The translations under genes were made by a program, and so were the position numbers. The notes below the pieces were generated by a model. That model was not told where the DNA came from and did no database searches. It saw only the letters and a list, made by a program, of their open reading frames with translations. Shown here piece after piece: positions 44,949 to 53,461 of a DNA stretch of 64,000 bases (position 1 is the stretch's first letter; each line of letters begins with the position of its first letter). Source of the stretch: Mesorhizobium prunaredense (GTDB lineage Bacteria; Pseudomonadota; Alphaproteobacteria; Rhizobiales; Rhizobiaceae). The stretch spans positions 385,570 to 449,569 of the forward strand of contig NZ_FTPD01000067.1 of the NCBI RefSeq assembly GCF_900156895.1. The letters run 5' to 3'.

Positions 44949-47900
44949 ATGCTCGCACGCCTGTTCGTGATCTTCGGTGGCTTTTTCGTGCTGGTGCTGT
45001 GTGCGGCGCTGGTGGTGCCGTATTTTATCGACTGGACGGGCTATCGGGCCGATTTCGAGCGCGAGGCGAGCGCCATTCTGGGCCGCAAGGTCACCGTTCA
45101 GGGCGATGCAACGGCGAAACTGCTGCCGTTTCCCTCGGTGACCTTCTCGAATGTCACTGTCGCCGGCGGCCCCCGCGGCCAGCCGGCAATGACCGTCGAG
45201 ACCTTTTCGATGGATGCCGAACTGGCGCCCTTCCTGAGCGGCGAGGTGCTGATCTTCGACATGCGGCTGGTGCGGCCGAAGGCGACGATCGACATTGCCG
45301 CCGATGGCACAATCGACTGGGCGATACGCCCGTCATCGCCCTTCGATCCCAGCCAGATCTCGATCGAGAAGCTGACGGTGACGGACGGAGAGATCGCGCT
45401 ACGCCATGCCGCCGGCGGCCGCAGCCACCTTCTTTCCGAGATCAATTCGACAATCTCTGCCAGATCGCTGGCCGGACCCTGGCGGATGGATGGTTCGCTG
45501 CGGCTCGACGGCCTGCGCAGCACGGTCGTCGTCTCCACCGGCAAGGCTAGTGGCGACGGACAGTTGCGGCTCAGGCTCAAGGCCGATCCAGACGCCTATC
45601 CGCTGGTCATCGAAGCGGATGGCAATGCCGGCATTGTCGACGGGGCCGCGATCTATTCGGGCCAGTTCAAGGTCACAAGTTCTGACAAGAATGGCGCCGA
45701 CAAGCGTTTGGCGCAGCTTGACGGCACCGACGGTGAGATGATGAAGGCCAGCGCGGCCAAGCCGGAGCCGGGGTTCAGGCTGAACGGCAAGTTCTCGCTC
45801 GACCACCGGAAGCTTGGTGTCGAGGAATTCCGCTTCGAGACCGGGCCACTCGACAATCCCTACACCGCCGACGGCAAGGCTGCCGTCGACCTTGGGCCGA
45901 ACCCTCGCTTTTCGATCGAGGCCGATGGCGCTCAGGTGCAGTTCGATGAAGCCGTCGGCGCAGCGACCGGACTGACGCTATCCGAGCGCGTCGCGGCGCT
46001 GGAGCAGGCGCTGCTCGCCCTGCCCAAGCCGACCATACCGGGGAGCGTCGAGGTGAAGCTGCCGGCAGTGGTGGCCGGCGACACGACGGTTCGTGACGTG
46101 CGCCTTTCGGCCGAGCCGGCCGATGCCGGCTGGTCGGTGAAGTCGCTGGGCGCGACGCTCCCGGGCCGCGCCAGGCTGGAAGCAAACGGCATGCTCAGCC
46201 TCGAGGATCAGTTCGGCTTCAGCGGTTCGCTGCTTCTGGCCGTGGGGCAGCCTTCCGGCTTCGCCGCCTGGCTGTCGAAGGATGTCGACGAGGCGATCCG
46301 CCGGCTTCCGGCCGCCGGCTTCAAGGCCAAGGTTGACCTGACCGGGAACCGCCAGGCCTTCAGCGACCTCGAGCTCGTTCTCGGCAAGGCGAAATTTTCC
46401 GGCCGCATCGATTCCAGCCAGGGCGAAGACGCCAGGCCGTCGGTGCTGATGCGGCTCGACGGCGGCGAGCTCGACGTCGACGGGCTCGCCGCCTTCGCCT
46501 CGATCTTCATCAGTGACAAGGGCGCCAACCGTTTTTCCGACCGCGACCTCGATTTCCAGATCAAGGCCGGGCCGGTCAGAGCCGGCGGACTGACCGCCGA
46601 TACGGTCGATACGGCGCTCAGGCTGCGCGACGGTCTGCTCGAAATCGACCGGCTCTCGGTTGGCGGGCTTGCCGGCGCCTCGATCAGCGCCACCGGCCGG
46701 ATCAAGGATTTCCCAGCGAGCCCGACCGGCAAGCTCGATGCCTCGGTGGTTGCCGTCGATCTCAAGCCGTTGGTCGACGTCGCGGCGAAGCACTATCCCG
46801 GCAATGCCGTGCTGAAGGGGCTGGCGGGGCGTGTGGCCGCCTATCCCGAGCTGTTCCAGAATGCGCGCATCGATCTGGTGACAAGTGCCGCCGCCAATGG
46901 CGACGGCACGACGGGACTGGCGGTCAGCGCGCAAGGCAGGGCAGGCGGCTCGGCGTTTTCAGCATCGCTGTCCGGCAAGGGACTGGCCGATCGGCTTCTC
47001 GAGGCGCCGGTGTCGGTGACCTTCAACGCCAGGAATACCGACGCCACCGCGCTTCTGGCGCTTTACGGCCTGCCGGCGCTGCCGCTCGGCATGGTTGGCG
47101 AGGCGACCACCGAAGTTTCGGCGAAAGGCACGCTTGGCGGCGGCATGGCGACGAGCTTCAACCTGACCGGCGACGACTTCAAAGCCGGTTTCGACGGGAC
47201 GATCGCCAGCACGCCACAAGGCGCCACCGCCAAGGGCAAGGTCAGCCTGGAAGCCGCCGACATCGAGCCGTGGCTGATGACGACAGGCATCGGCCTGCCG
47301 GGCCTGGGGACAGGCATGTCGACGTGGCTCGCGGCCGACGCCGACTTCGGCAACGGCCTTCTGGTGCTGTCCGGCCTCAGCGGCGCCATCAACGAGGCGG
47401 CAGTTTCCGGTGACCTCAATGTCGACGTCAAGGACGGGCTGCCGCATCTTGCCGGCGCGCTGGCGCTCGATGAGCTGGATCTCGACCCGATGGCGGTGGC
47501 AGTGTTTGGCGACCAGGCCTTTCTGGGCGCCGGCAGGGCTTGGCCGACTGCCCCGTTCAGCCAGAAGGCCAGCCTGCCGTTCACCGCCGAACTCGAGCTG
47601 ACCACGGCGTCGCTGGTCGCCGGCCCGTTGGCCGCGGCCTATGACGCGGCACTTTCGCTGAAGCTCGACCAGGAAGGCATCCGCGTTTCGGACCTCAAGG
47701 CAAAGTTCGCCGGCGGTGCGCTTTCCGGACTGTTCGAGCTGAAGAACAATGACGGCACCGGGCTTTTCTCCGGCCAGCTGAAACTTGCCGGCGCCGATCT
47801 GGCCACGGTGCTGCCAGAGACTGGCATCAGCGGAACCGGCGCTTTCTCGGCGGCGCTCTCGACCAGTGGCAAATCGGTCGATGCGATGGTTGCGGCGCTG

Positions 47901-48977
47901 TCCGGTTCCGGCACGGCGGCGCTGAAAGGCCTGACCATTGCCGGCGTCAATCCCGACGCCTTTGGCGCCTTCATCGCCAAGGCCGACGCCATTGGGCGCG
48001 ATATCGACGCGGCCAAGACCGCCGGCTTTGCGCCGCAGATCGCCGCGGACGGCAGTTTTCCGGCTGGGGATGCCGACATCGCCTTCACGATCGCCGGTGG
48101 AACGCTGAGGGCGCCGCCGGTCAATCTTGAAAATCCGGCGGCGACGCTGTCCGCCGACATCACGGCGGACCTGAAGGCCAGCATGGTCGCTGCCAGTGGT
48201 TCGATCACTTATCGGCCCGGCGACGAAGCGCTGGTCGGCTCCGATCCGACCGTGAGTTTCAGCGTCGACGGGCCGTTCGGCGCCGCGAAGCGGCGATTCG
48301 ACAGTGAGCCGCTGGCGCAGTTCCTGACCCAGCGCGCGCTGGAAAAGGAGCAGCAGCGGGTCGAGGCGATGCAGGCGGCGCTGCTTGAAAAACAGCGGTT
48401 GCGGCGCGAAGTGCGTTACTACGCGGCCCTGCAAGCCGAGCGCGACAGGGCAGCCGAAGAATTGCGCAAGCAGCAGGAGGCGGCGCGGCTGAAAGCCGAG
48501 GCAGATGCCAGGGCGAAAGCCGAAGCCGAGGCAAAGGCTAAAGCCGAAGCGGAGGCGAAGGCCAAGGCGGATGCGCAGGCGAGGGCTGAAGCCGAGGCTA
48601 AAGCCAAGGCCGAGGCGCAGGCGAAGGCTGAAGACGAGGTCAGAGCCAAGGCGGATGCCGAGGCCAAGGCTAAGGCGGATGCCGAAGCGAGAGCCAGGGC
48701 GGCGCAACAAGCGGCGGACGAGGCAGCGAAGGCCGAAGAACAGCGACGCCGGAAAGCGGAAGAGGCAAGGCGGACGGAAGAGGCGAGGCGGATCGCTGCG
48801 GAACAAAAGGCAAAGCTCGACGCCGAGCGCAGGGCTGCCGCTGAGCAGGCGCAGAAAATCGAGCGGGCGCGTCAGTCACCGGTCAATGTCAACCCGGGGC
48901 CAGCAGAGTCCGCGCCAAAACCCACGCTTGAACCTTCGTCGATCGACAATCTGCTGAAGTCGCTGGGCGGCGGATAG
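44949..48977 (+). CDS. Giant AsmA family protein with a TolA-like tail
   Basis: A 1342-residue inner membrane-anchored protein. One N-terminal hydrophobic helix (FVIFGGFFVLVLCAALVVPYF, broken here at about residues 5-25) is followed by the AsmA domain (DWTGYRADFEREASAILGRKVTVQGDA). A long repeat-rich periplasmic region and an AsmA-like C-terminal domain follow. Proteins of this type are thought to carry lipids to the outer membrane. The last 250 residues are unusual: an Ala/Lys/Glu/Arg run of AKAEAEAKAKA type (about 1180-1310) that should form a long helix. ATG at 44949 follows GGGGGT. Confidence 0.85.
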   Translation: MLARLFVIFGGFFVLVLCAALVVPYFIDWTGYRADFEREASAILGRKVTVQGDATAKLLPFPSVTFSNVTVAGGPRGQPAMTVETFSMDAELAPFLSGEVLIFDMRLVRPKATIDIAADGTIDWAIRPSSPFDPSQISIEKLTVTDGEIALRHAAGGRSHLLSEINSTISARSLAGPWRMDGSLRLDGLRSTVVVSTGKASGDGQLRLRLKADPDAYPLVIEADGNAGIVDGAAIYSGQFKVTSSDKNGADKRLAQLDGTDGEMMKASAAKPEPGFRLNGKFSLDHRKLGVEEFRFETGPLDNPYTADGKAAVDLGPNPRFSIEADGAQVQFDEAVGAATGLTLSERVAALEQALLALPKPTIPGSVEVKLPAVVAGDTTVRDVRLSAEPADAGWSVKSLGATLPGRARLEANGMLSLEDQFGFSGSLLLAVGQPSGFAAWLSKDVDEAIRRLPAAGFKAKVDLTGNRQAFSDLELVLGKAKFSGRIDSSQGEDARPSVLMRLDGGELDVDGLAAFASIFISDKGANRFSDRDLDFQIKAGPVRAGGLTADTVDTALRLRDGLLEIDRLSVGGLAGASISATGRIKDFPASPTGKLDASVVAVDLKPLVDVAAKHYPGNAVLKGLAGRVAAYPELFQNARIDLVTSAAANGDGTTGLAVSAQGRAGGSAFSASLSGKGLADRLLEAPVSVTFNARNTDATALLALYGLPALPLGMVGEATTEVSAKGTLGGGMATSFNLTGDDFKAGFDGTIASTPQGATAKGKVSLEAADIEPWLMTTGIGLPGLGTGMSTWLAADADFGNGLLVLSGLSGAINEAAVSGDLNVDVKDGLPHLAGALALDELDLDPMAVAVFGDQAFLGAGRAWPTAPFSQKASLPFTAELELTTASLVAGPLAAAYDAALSLKLDQEGIRVSDLKAKFAGGALSGLFELKNNDGTGLFSGQLKLAGADLATVLPETGISGTGAFSAALSTSGKSVDAMVAALSGSGTAALKGLTIAGVNPDAFGAFIAKADAIGRDIDAAKTAGFAPQIAADGSFPAGDADIAFTIAGGTLRAPPVNLENPAATLSADITADLKASMVAASGSITYRPGDEALVGSDPTVSFSVDGPFGAAKRRFDSEPLAQFLTQRALEKEQQRVEAMQAALLEKQRLRREVRYYAALQAERDRAAEELRKQQEAARLKAEADARAKAEAEAKAKAEAEAKAKADAQARAEAEAKAKAEAQAKAEDEVRAKADAEAKAKADAEARARAAQQAADEAAKAEEQRRRKAEEARRTEEARRIAAEQKAKLDAERRAAAEQAQKIERARQSPVNVNPGPAESAPKPTLEPSSIDNLLKSLGGG

Positions 48978-48997
48978 CGCCTACCTAGACATCCGGG

Positions 48998-49225
48998 CTA
49001 GACCGGTTTCATCCCTCGCTTCGCCCATTCCAGGACGTAGAGCCTGAGCGCCGAGGACAGGTTGGCATCGCGCGGCCGGGCCTCGTCGATTTCGGCGACG
49101 AGGGCGGCGAGAGTCAGTTTGCGTGCGGCAGCGATGGCGACGAGATCGTCGAAAAACGGCTTTTCGAGCGAATAGCTGGTGCGATGGCCGCGAATGGTCA
49201 CCGAGCGTTTCTCGACCGGGCTCAC
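48998..49225 (-). CDS. Ribbon-helix-helix domain protein
   Basis: A 75-residue protein. RSVTIRGHRTSYSLEKPFFDDLVAIAAARKLTLAALVAEID fits the RHH_4 family of small DNA-binding-like proteins. It starts with GTG 20 bases after the DUF4169 stop, and the sspB-DUF4169-RHH order suggests one transcript. The target, if it binds DNA, is unknown. Confidence 0.8.
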   Translation of the reverse strand: MSPVEKRSVTIRGHRTSYSLEKPFFDDLVAIAAARKLTLAALVAEIDEARPRDANLSSALRLYVLEWAKRGMKPV

Positions 49226-49245
49226 CGGACCTGACTCATTTCACT

Positions 49246-49491
49246 TCAGGCATCGGACTTATCCGAAGAACCCGCCGCATTTTTCGGCCTGACACCTGGG
49301 GAATCCGCATCGCCCGAGGTTTCGCGGCGATGGCCGGCGACGAATTTTTCTGCCTTGTCGGAGATCGAACGGTCACGCTCCCGGTCGGCCTTGGAGCGGC
49401 CGTGCAGCGCCCGGTTCTGTTCGGCCAGGCGCTCCTGCTCGGCTCGTGCCTTCCGCTTGCGGGCCTGGCGGAGGTTGACGATGTCGGCCAT
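49246..49491 (-). CDS. DUF4169 family small protein
   Basis: An 81-residue basic protein that opens with MADIVNLRQARKRKAR, the hallmark of DUF4169. It is rich in Arg, Lys and Glu and probably helical. Function is unknown. A GTG at 49512, overlapping the sspB stop, would add seven residues; the ATG at 49491 fits the family start. It sits directly after sspB. Confidence 0.82.
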   Translation of the reverse strand: MADIVNLRQARKRKARAEQERLAEQNRALHGRSKADRERDRSISDKAEKFVAGHRRETSGDADSPGVRPKNAAGSSDKSDA

Positions 49492-49508
49492 GTCGCGCGG
49501 CCCGTCGG

Positions 49509-50042
49509 TCACTTCTTGCGGAAGGCGTCGAGCGACACCACTTCGGCGCCCTTGGCGGCGGCGTCGGCTGCGGCAGGCTTCTTTTCGGCCTCAGCGGTCT
49601 TCTTCTTCTCAGGCTTTTTCTCGGCGACGACGGCCAGCGGTTCGGAAGCGGGCTTGCCGGCCAATTCCCCTTCTGCCGAGATTTCCGTCTTCACGTCGAA
49701 TTCCAGCTCGAAATTGACGGACGGGTCGTAAAAGCCGCGCACGGCCGAGAACGGGATTTCCAGCTTTTCCGGCACGTCGGAGAAAGACAGCCCGACCTCG
49801 AAGCCGGTGTCGGTCACCTTCAGGTCCCAATACTGGAACTGGATGACGATGGTCATCTGTTCGGGATAGCGCTCGCGCAAGCGGGAAGACACGCGCACGC
49901 CGGGGGCGCCGGTCAGGAAAGTGATGAAGAAATGATGGTTGCCGGGGAGGCCGGTGCGCGCGACTTCGGCCAAGACCTTGCGCATAACGCCGCGCAATGC
50001 CTCCTGGGCCAGAATGTCGTAGCGAATGTGGTCGTCGGCCAT
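49509..50042 (-). CDS. sspB: ClpXP protease adaptor SspB (alpha type)
   Basis: A 177-residue adaptor that delivers SsrA-tagged proteins to ClpXP. The core domain contains HHFFITFLTGAPGVRVSSRLRERYPEQMTIVIQFQYWDL, here quoted in part from about residue 30 to 75. A charged Lys/Ala/Glu linker leads to a conserved end, VVSLDAFRKK, which should dock on ClpX. The ssrA RNA lies only 2.3 kb away. The frame continues upstream of MADDHIRYDI, but the family starts there. Confidence 0.92.
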   Translation of the reverse strand: MADDHIRYDILAQEALRGVMRKVLAEVARTGLPGNHHFFITFLTGAPGVRVSSRLRERYPEQMTIVIQFQYWDLKVTDTGFEVGLSFSDVPEKLEIPFSAVRGFYDPSVNFELEFDVKTEISAEGELAGKPASEPLAVVAEKKPEKKKTAEAEKKPAAADAAAKGAEVVSLDAFRKK

Positions 50043-50160
50043 GTCGCTGTCGGGTTCCGTTGAATCGTCCGCATAGCTGTAATCAAGCTTGAGCGCGGCG
50101 TAAACCGGATATAGATGCCGGCAGGCCAGATGCGAGAGGGCATGCCTCAGATTTGATCGC

Positions 50161-50850
50161 TCAGGCGCCAGCGAGCGCGCTGTGCTTTTGCGCATCGGCC
50201 GCCGGCTGCCGCTTAGCGAAGGCGCGCAGGAAGGTGCGCACGCCATGTGTCGCGGATTGCAGCACTTCATCATCGGTCGGCGTGCCGCCGAGCATGAAGG
50301 TCGTCTGCAATTCGGCATTGGCGAGGGCCTGGAACTGGCGCGCCGCGACATCGGGGTCCTCGATGTCGAGGAAACCGGCATGGGCGAGGCGGGCGAAACG
50401 GGCGGCGATCGCCGGCCATGTCCTGCCCGGTCCCTGTTCGCGCCATTCGGCAAACAGCTCGGGATAGCGCTCGCCCTCGGTCTGGATCAGCTTGCGCAGG
50501 AATTTTCCGTCGCGGTTGCAGATGCAGTTGCGGGTCATGCGCACGGCGAAGGCGATCAGATCGGCCTCGAGATCCTTCGGCTGGTCGGGAAAGGTGGAAA
50601 TGGTGGCGAAGATACCGGCATTGCAGCGCTCGGTGAGGTCGCGGACGATGGCGACGAAGAGTTTCTCCTTGTCGCCATGGTGATTGTAGATCGTCTGGCG
50701 CGAAACGCCGGCCTCGGCGGCAATCATGTCGATATTGGCGCCGGCGAAGCTTTCGCGGCAGAACACCTCGCCGGCAGCGTCCATGATGGAGGCGCGCTTT
50801 GCCTCATGGCCGCGTGGCGGGATGCTGTCAGGAGGAACGTCGTGCTTCAT
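50161..50850 (-). CDS. TetR/AcrR family regulator of the adjacent efflux pump
   Basis: A 229-residue repressor. The helix-turn-helix reads IDMIAAEAGVSRQTIYNHHGDKEKLF in two halves, followed by an all-helical ligand domain. It is divergent from a Bcr/CflA pump with a 160-base gap that holds a perfect inverted repeat. Local control of the pump is a strong inference. Two cysteines (NCICN) sit in the ligand domain. Confidence 0.9.
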   Translation of the reverse strand: MKHDVPPDSIPPRGHEAKRASIMDAAGEVFCRESFAGANIDMIAAEAGVSRQTIYNHHGDKEKLFVAIVRDLTERCNAGIFATISTFPDQPKDLEADLIAFAVRMTRNCICNRDGKFLRKLIQTEGERYPELFAEWREQGPGRTWPAIAARFARLAHAGFLDIEDPDVAARQFQALANAELQTTFMLGGTPTDDEVLQSATHGVRTFLRAFAKRQPAADAQKHSALAGA

Positions 50851-50877
50851 GAAAACTATATAGAGGTGATTGACGAA

Positions 50878-50895
50878 TTAGACAAGAGTGTCTAA
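50878..50895. promoter_or_regulatory. TetR operator
   Basis: TTAGACA, four bases (AGAG), then TGTCTAA: perfect seven-base arms with dyad symmetry. It lies 28 bases upstream of the tetR start, and about 115 bases before the pump gene. TATATA at 50867-50873 could be part of a promoter next to it. Confidence 0.75.
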
Positions 50896-51010
50896 ATTTA
50901 TGGACTTAACCTTAGAGGAATTCCCTCCGCAGGAAGTCGGAATTCCACGGAATGGGACGTCCCAGGATTACACGCCGGTCGGCAAACCAGATTGAAAGAA
51001 GCCCGCTATC

Positions 51011-52216
51011 ATGAATCCCCAATTCCTCCGCATCGCGGTTGTGCTCGGCCTGTTGTCGGCCATCGGTCCGTTCGCCATCGACATGTATCTTCCGGCGCTG
51101 CCTTCGATCGGTGCCGATCTGCAGGCCAGCACCGCTGCCGTGCAGATGAGCTTGCTGATCTTCTTTCTGTCCATGGGTTTTGGCCAGATCGTCGTCGGAC
51201 CGATCTCCGACATGGTTGGGCGCAAGCTGCCGCTCTATGGCGGCCTCGCCCTGTTCATGGTCGGCGGCATCGGCTCGGCGCTGGCGCCCTCGGTCGAATG
51301 GCTGATCGCCTTCCGTTTCCTGCAAGGGCTCGGCGCCAGTGCAGGCATGGCGGTGCCGCGCGCCATCGTGCGTGACCTGCACACCGGCACCGAAGCTGCC
51401 AAGCTGATGTCACTCTTGATGCTGGTGTTTTCGGTGTCGCCGATCCTGGCGCCGCTGACCGGCAGCGTCATTATCGAGAATTTCGGCTGGCGTGCCGTGT
51501 TCTGGACGGTGACGGGTGGGGCGATGCTCGCCGCCATCCTGCTGGCGACCTCGCTGAAGGAGACGCGGCCGGTCGAGGCGCGTGCAGGCAGTTCGTTCGG
51601 CACCGCGCTGTCGGCCTACCGCTTCCTGATGGGCGACCGCAACTTCCTTGGCCTGGCGGCCATCGGCGGCTTCGGGCTGGCGAGCTTCTTCGTCTATCTG
51701 TCGAGCTCGTCCTTCATCCTGATAGAACACTACGGGCTGTCGCCGTCGGTCTACAGCGTGTTCTTCTCGATCAACGCGGTCGCCTTCATCGGCATGTCGC
51801 AACTGACGGGGATGCTGTCCGAAAGGTTCGGGCTGAGGCCGGTGGTGCGGGTCGCGGTGGTCGGCTATGCGACGACGATGGTGGTGCTGTTCGCGGTGAT
51901 GGCGTCCGGCGTCGACCGGCTCGACGTCATGGCGGCGCTGCTGTTCGTCGGGTACGGGTTCCTCGGCCTGGTGATCCCGACGACTTCGGTGCTGGCCATG
52001 GAGGAGCATGGCGCGATCGCCGGCACGGCCTCGGCGCTGATGGGCACCCTGCACTTCGCCATCGGCGCGGTCGCCATGGGCATCGCCGGGGTGTTCTTCG
52101 ACGGCACGCCGCTGCCTATGGTGGCCGGCATCATGCTTTGCGCGGTGATCTCCTTCACGCTGACCAAGGTGACGCTCGGCCGTGGACGGCAGGTTGTTGA
52201 GGCGCCGGCGGAATAG
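51011..52216 (+). CDS. Bcr/CflA family drug efflux MFS transporter
   Basis: A 401-residue proton-drug antiporter with 12 hydrophobic segments. The N-terminal AIDMYLPALPSIGADLQAS and the GPISDMVGRKLPL motif between helices 2 and 3 are typical of the 12-helix DHA1 family, and RFLQGLGASAGMAVPRAIVRDL marks Bcr/CflA. The ribosome site is weak (GAAAG). The substrate is not predictable. It is followed by an intrinsic terminator. Confidence 0.92.
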   Translation: MNPQFLRIAVVLGLLSAIGPFAIDMYLPALPSIGADLQASTAAVQMSLLIFFLSMGFGQIVVGPISDMVGRKLPLYGGLALFMVGGIGSALAPSVEWLIAFRFLQGLGASAGMAVPRAIVRDLHTGTEAAKLMSLLMLVFSVSPILAPLTGSVIIENFGWRAVFWTVTGGAMLAAILLATSLKETRPVEARAGSSFGTALSAYRFLMGDRNFLGLAAIGGFGLASFFVYLSSSSFILIEHYGLSPSVYSVFFSINAVAFIGMSQLTGMLSERFGLRPVVRVAVVGYATTMVVLFAVMASGVDRLDVMAALLFVGYGFLGLVIPTTSVLAMEEHGAIAGTASALMGTLHFAIGAVAMGIAGVFFDGTPLPMVAGIMLCAVISFTLTKVTLGRGRQVVEAPAE

Positions 52217-52240
52217 ATGCTTTCCAGCGAGAGCATGAAC

Positions 52241-52265
52241 AAGGCCGGTCAGTCCCGGCCTTTTT
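52241..52265 (+). terminator. Intrinsic terminator of the MFS gene
   Basis: AGGCCGG pairs perfectly with CCGGCCT across a six-base loop, followed by six T residues. It begins 25 bases after the MFS stop and is the clearest intrinsic terminator in the window. The ssrA transcript approaches from the other side. Confidence 0.88.
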
Positions 52266-52354
52266 CATGTCTGGGCGCGGCCAGCAGCCTGCTGCCGTCA
52301 CAATATCCGAGGGGGAGATGGGGAATCGGAGGGGAAGTCGGAATCGAAGCGTGA

Positions 52355-52680
52355 GAAGTGGAGGTTTCTGTTGCCAGGTACCTCCGAACCCCGCCTAGAA
52401 GTGCGAACCACTAGGGCTTGAATTGAAGCTGTCGCACCGCTTACGCGGCGAGACGTGCTTCCGCATAGTTGTCGTTGGCAACTATAAGTTCAGCCCGATA
52501 ACGGTGGTACAATGCCGGGCAAAAGTACGATCTTTACACCTTCGTCGATCCTATTTCGCCCCCAGCAAAAGCCGCTCTTCGCAGAGCGGTTTTTGGTGGA
52601 GGCGCCGGGTACCGCCCCCGGGTCCGAACGGCTTATTTCATCGCCTGTTTATCGCCATAGTCGGTCGAGCCGACGAAACA
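52355..52680 (-). ncRNA. ssrA: Circularly permuted two-piece tmRNA
   Basis: The tmRNA that rescues stalled ribosomes, on the minus strand. At 52441-52479 the complement encodes ANDNYAEARLAA then TAA, a rhizobial SsrA tag. The acceptor piece lies upstream (about 52680-52594) and ends in the 3' stem GCCTCCACCA, with a T-arm CCGGG/CCCGG. The coding piece begins near 52563 with GGGGGC, which pairs with GCCTCC. Between them is a short linker with a CCGCTC/GAGCGG hairpin that is cut out. Possible -10 CTATAT at 52687-52682. Outer ends are approximate. Confidence 0.92.
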
Positions 52681-52882
52681 GATATAGGGACGGATCGTGG
52701 AAAATGAAAGGCCTCAATGATGCTTTGTCTGCTGTGTCAAACAGCATCGCCAAAGGCTTGACTTGTCAACGCTCTCAACCGAAGCTTTGCGGCGGTGAGG
52801 AGTTGCCGATTGGCGCATACTTTGCGGCAGCGCGCCACAGCCTCATCGACTGGATCCATGGCGCCGACGAGGGGAGAATTTG

Positions 52883-53194
52883 ATGGCCGATTATCTCGCA
52901 GACGTGAAGAAGTACGACGCCGCGGCGGATGCCGACGCCGTCGCCAAGATCGTGAAGCATTTGGGCATTGCGCTCAGGAATCGTGATTCCTCGCTGGTCT
53001 CCTGCACGGACCCCGACGAACTCGGTCGCGTCAAGGCCAACTGGGTTGCCAAAAAGCTCGGCATCGCCGACGGCGGCAAGGCGGACGCGGCCATCGAAAA
53101 GACCTGCAAGGCGATGGAGGCCGACAACACCAAGAGCCGCGTGACCTTTTATTACCTGGTCGCCAAGGATCTGGGCAAGCTCGCCAGCCTCTGA
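52883..53194 (+). CDS. DUF2853 family protein
   Basis: A 103-residue protein of the DUF2853 family (ADYLADVKKYDAAADADAV at the N-terminus and VRANW/VKANWVAKKLG-type motif). It should be helical and cytoplasmic. Function is unknown. The ATG follows AGGGGAGAA; a TTG one codon earlier is less likely. It is transcribed away from ssrA, so the 200-base gap between them holds promoters for both; two TTGACA-like hexamers on the minus strand lie at 52741 and 52768. Confidence 0.85.
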   Translation: MADYLADVKKYDAAADADAVAKIVKHLGIALRNRDSSLVSCTDPDELGRVKANWVAKKLGIADGGKADAAIEKTCKAMEADNTKSRVTFYYLVAKDLGKLASL

Positions 53195-53226
53195 GGATCG
53201 CATGTCAATTTGCGGATGTGACGCGG

Positions 53227-53362
53227 CAGGGCAATCGCTTCAGGTTGAAATCGCACGGCCAATCACTAGCGTTGCAGGAGAGGCACCGCCGTTGCGGGCA
53301 GCTCTTTTCTCCCCGTCACTATACGGGGAGAAATGCCCGGCAGGGCAATGAGGGGCGGCGCG
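53227..53362. repeat. Intergenic repeat, type III
   Basis: The gap between DUF2853 and thyA contains CAGGGCAATCGCTTCAGGT at 53227 and a block with CTCCCCGTCACTATACGGGG at 53309-53328 followed by GCAGGGCAATGAGGGGCGGC. Both sequences also occur at 24723-24950 upstream of the DUF1127 gene. CTCCCCGT and ACGGGGAG form a stem. I see no gene here. Confidence 0.8.
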
Positions 53363-53461
53363 AACGTCCGGTGGGGGAAAGCGACGCTGGTGCCGTTATG
53401 GTATGTTCGGCCGGCAGCCAGTCGGATATGATCGCCGGTAACCCGAATCGAGCAGAAGCCG

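Noticed and set aside
52423..52883. Two plus-strand frames of 94 and 123 codons
   Set aside because: They overlap the permuted ssrA RNA on the other strand and show no protein-like features.
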